Source: DATLMR01 sp035634255 (lineage in GTDB: Bacteria; Acidobacteriota; Blastocatellia; UBA7656). Taken from it: a stretch of 30,707 nt of DNA. Every line of letters begins with the position of its first letter. The first letter of the stretch is position 1. The position numbers and the translations under genes were made by a program. Of this stretch, positions 30,269-30,707 are shown piece after piece. The stretch lies in the NCBI GenBank assembly GCA_035634255.1, contig DASQDI010000095.1, positions 1 through 30,707 on the forward strand, given 5' to 3'. The notes beneath the pieces were generated by a model. It saw only the letters and a list, made by a program, of their open reading frames with translations. It was not told where the DNA came from and searched no databases.

Positions 30269-30707
30269 CTAAGTACAGGACAAAAGTTGAATAACTTGTC
30301 GAAACGCAATCTGTTGAGCAGCGCTTGTCAGATTGCATAGTATGCGTCGCAAATGGTCAAAACCATATCGAAAAATGCTTCTTGCCTTTCGCCCATGCGC
30401 TTGGATCTTCAACGGCTTATGTTCATTCAGCCATTCGCCAATTATATGTGCCCAGCAAAAGGCCAGCGCCATAAGCGCTATCAACTTCTTCAACCGCTCC
30501 GGGTCTGTAACGTGAGTCTGCTCCAAACAAAAGCCCCTCGTCTTCATACACCCGAACAGCGTCTCTATCTCCCACCTGTTCGCATACTCTGCGATGGCCT
30601 CATCAGCAGGTCGAGCGCTGGCAACTATCAAGTATCCTCCCGCTCCAAGCTTCATCCCGCTGATGTGAAGATTCTGCCCCATCACGCGGCGTGCTCTAGT
30701 AAGTACT
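30269..30707 (-). CDS. IS4-family transposase, C-terminal part (cut by window edge)
   Basis: The frame is open from the right edge to a TAG at 30269-30271, giving at least 145 residues. The IS4 signature Y-2-R-3-E-6-K is complete: YANRWEIETLFGCMK. The E is the third residue of the DDE catalytic triad; the two Asp residues would lie outside the window. The following helix (LKKLIALMALAFCWAHIIGEWLNEH) is typical of the C-terminal part. It ends about 80 nt from the start of the acyl-CoA synthetase operon, so the insertion may have separated that operon from its original upstream sequence. Terminal inverted repeats could not be defined with only one end visible. Confidence 0.88.
   Translation of the reverse strand, partial: VLTRARRVMGQNLHISGMKLGAGGYLIVASARPADEAIAEYANRWEIETLFGCMKTRGFCLEQTHVTDPERLKKLIALMALAFCWAHIIGEWLNEHKPLKIQAHGRKARSIFRYGFDHLRRILCNLTSAAQQIAFRQVIQLLSCT

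Overview
The window is bacterial DNA holding two very different regions. Positions 1-13675 are a chromosomal-type integron: a tyrosine recombinase of the integron-integrase (IntI) family at the right end on the + strand, an attI-like region next to it, and an array of gene cassettes running leftwards off the window edge. I find 13 attC recombination sites of 90-93 bp (306-396, 1354-1445, 2751-2842, 3381-3471, 3964-4056, 4562-4653, 5625-5714, 8504-8595, 8989-9080, 9550-9640, 10464-10554, 11006-11098, 11503-11595). They delimit 14 cassettes, the last cut by the edge. Every cassette gene I can support is on the - strand, pointing away from intI, as expected for an integron. Numbered from attI (right to left) the cassettes carry: 1 GNAT acetyltransferase; 2 a 35-residue single-span membrane peptide; 3 an M15-like peptidase; 4 a multispan membrane protein; 5 a four-span membrane protein; 6 a small acidic protein; 7 an AraC-type regulator plus a beta-lactamase-fold serine hydrolase, with its own sigma70-like promoter; 8 a lactate/malate-dehydrogenase-family enzyme with an unusual specificity residue; 9 one or two tiny proteins; 10 a membrane protein; 11 an exported SnoaL/DUF4440-like protein; 12 a second beta-lactamase-fold hydrolase; 13 a Tat-exported dienelactone hydrolase; 14 a partial membrane protein. 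Roughly two thirds of the products are membrane or exported. The integrase reads through only if two single-base losses are corrected, so the integron is either inactive in cis or the assembly has two homopolymer errors.

Positions 13676-30268 look like ordinary chromosome with higher GC and long genes: an exported YVTN-propeller/di-haem cytochrome (13887-16346) facing an exported mono-haem protein (16460-18325) across a shared terminator; a type 1 isopentenyl diphosphate isomerase; a two-gene signalling operon (HD-GYP response regulator, then an NtrC-type sigma54 activator, overlapping by 23 nt); an exported protein of unknown function; a small zinc-binding protein; a zinc-ribbon AIM24/TIGR00266 protein followed 2 nt later by a TatD nuclease fused to a radical SAM domain and a third coupled gene; and two tandem paralogous acyl-CoA synthetases. 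An IS4-family transposase fragment closes the right edge (30269-30707).

Between idi and the sigma54 activator lies a 530-nt stretch that I read as a possible sigma54-dependent small RNA: a GG-N10-GC promoter at 19638-19653, two hairpins, and a long intrinsic terminator at 19936-19982. Its neighbour is exactly the kind of activator such a promoter would need.

The organism is probably an environmental member of the Acidobacteriota (Blastocatellia-like) or a related Gram-negative phylum. This is an inference from the overall style (GC-rich, exported haem proteins with propellers, TatD/radical SAM fusion, HD-GYP/NtrC pair), not from a marker gene. No rRNA, tRNA or CRISPR array was seen.
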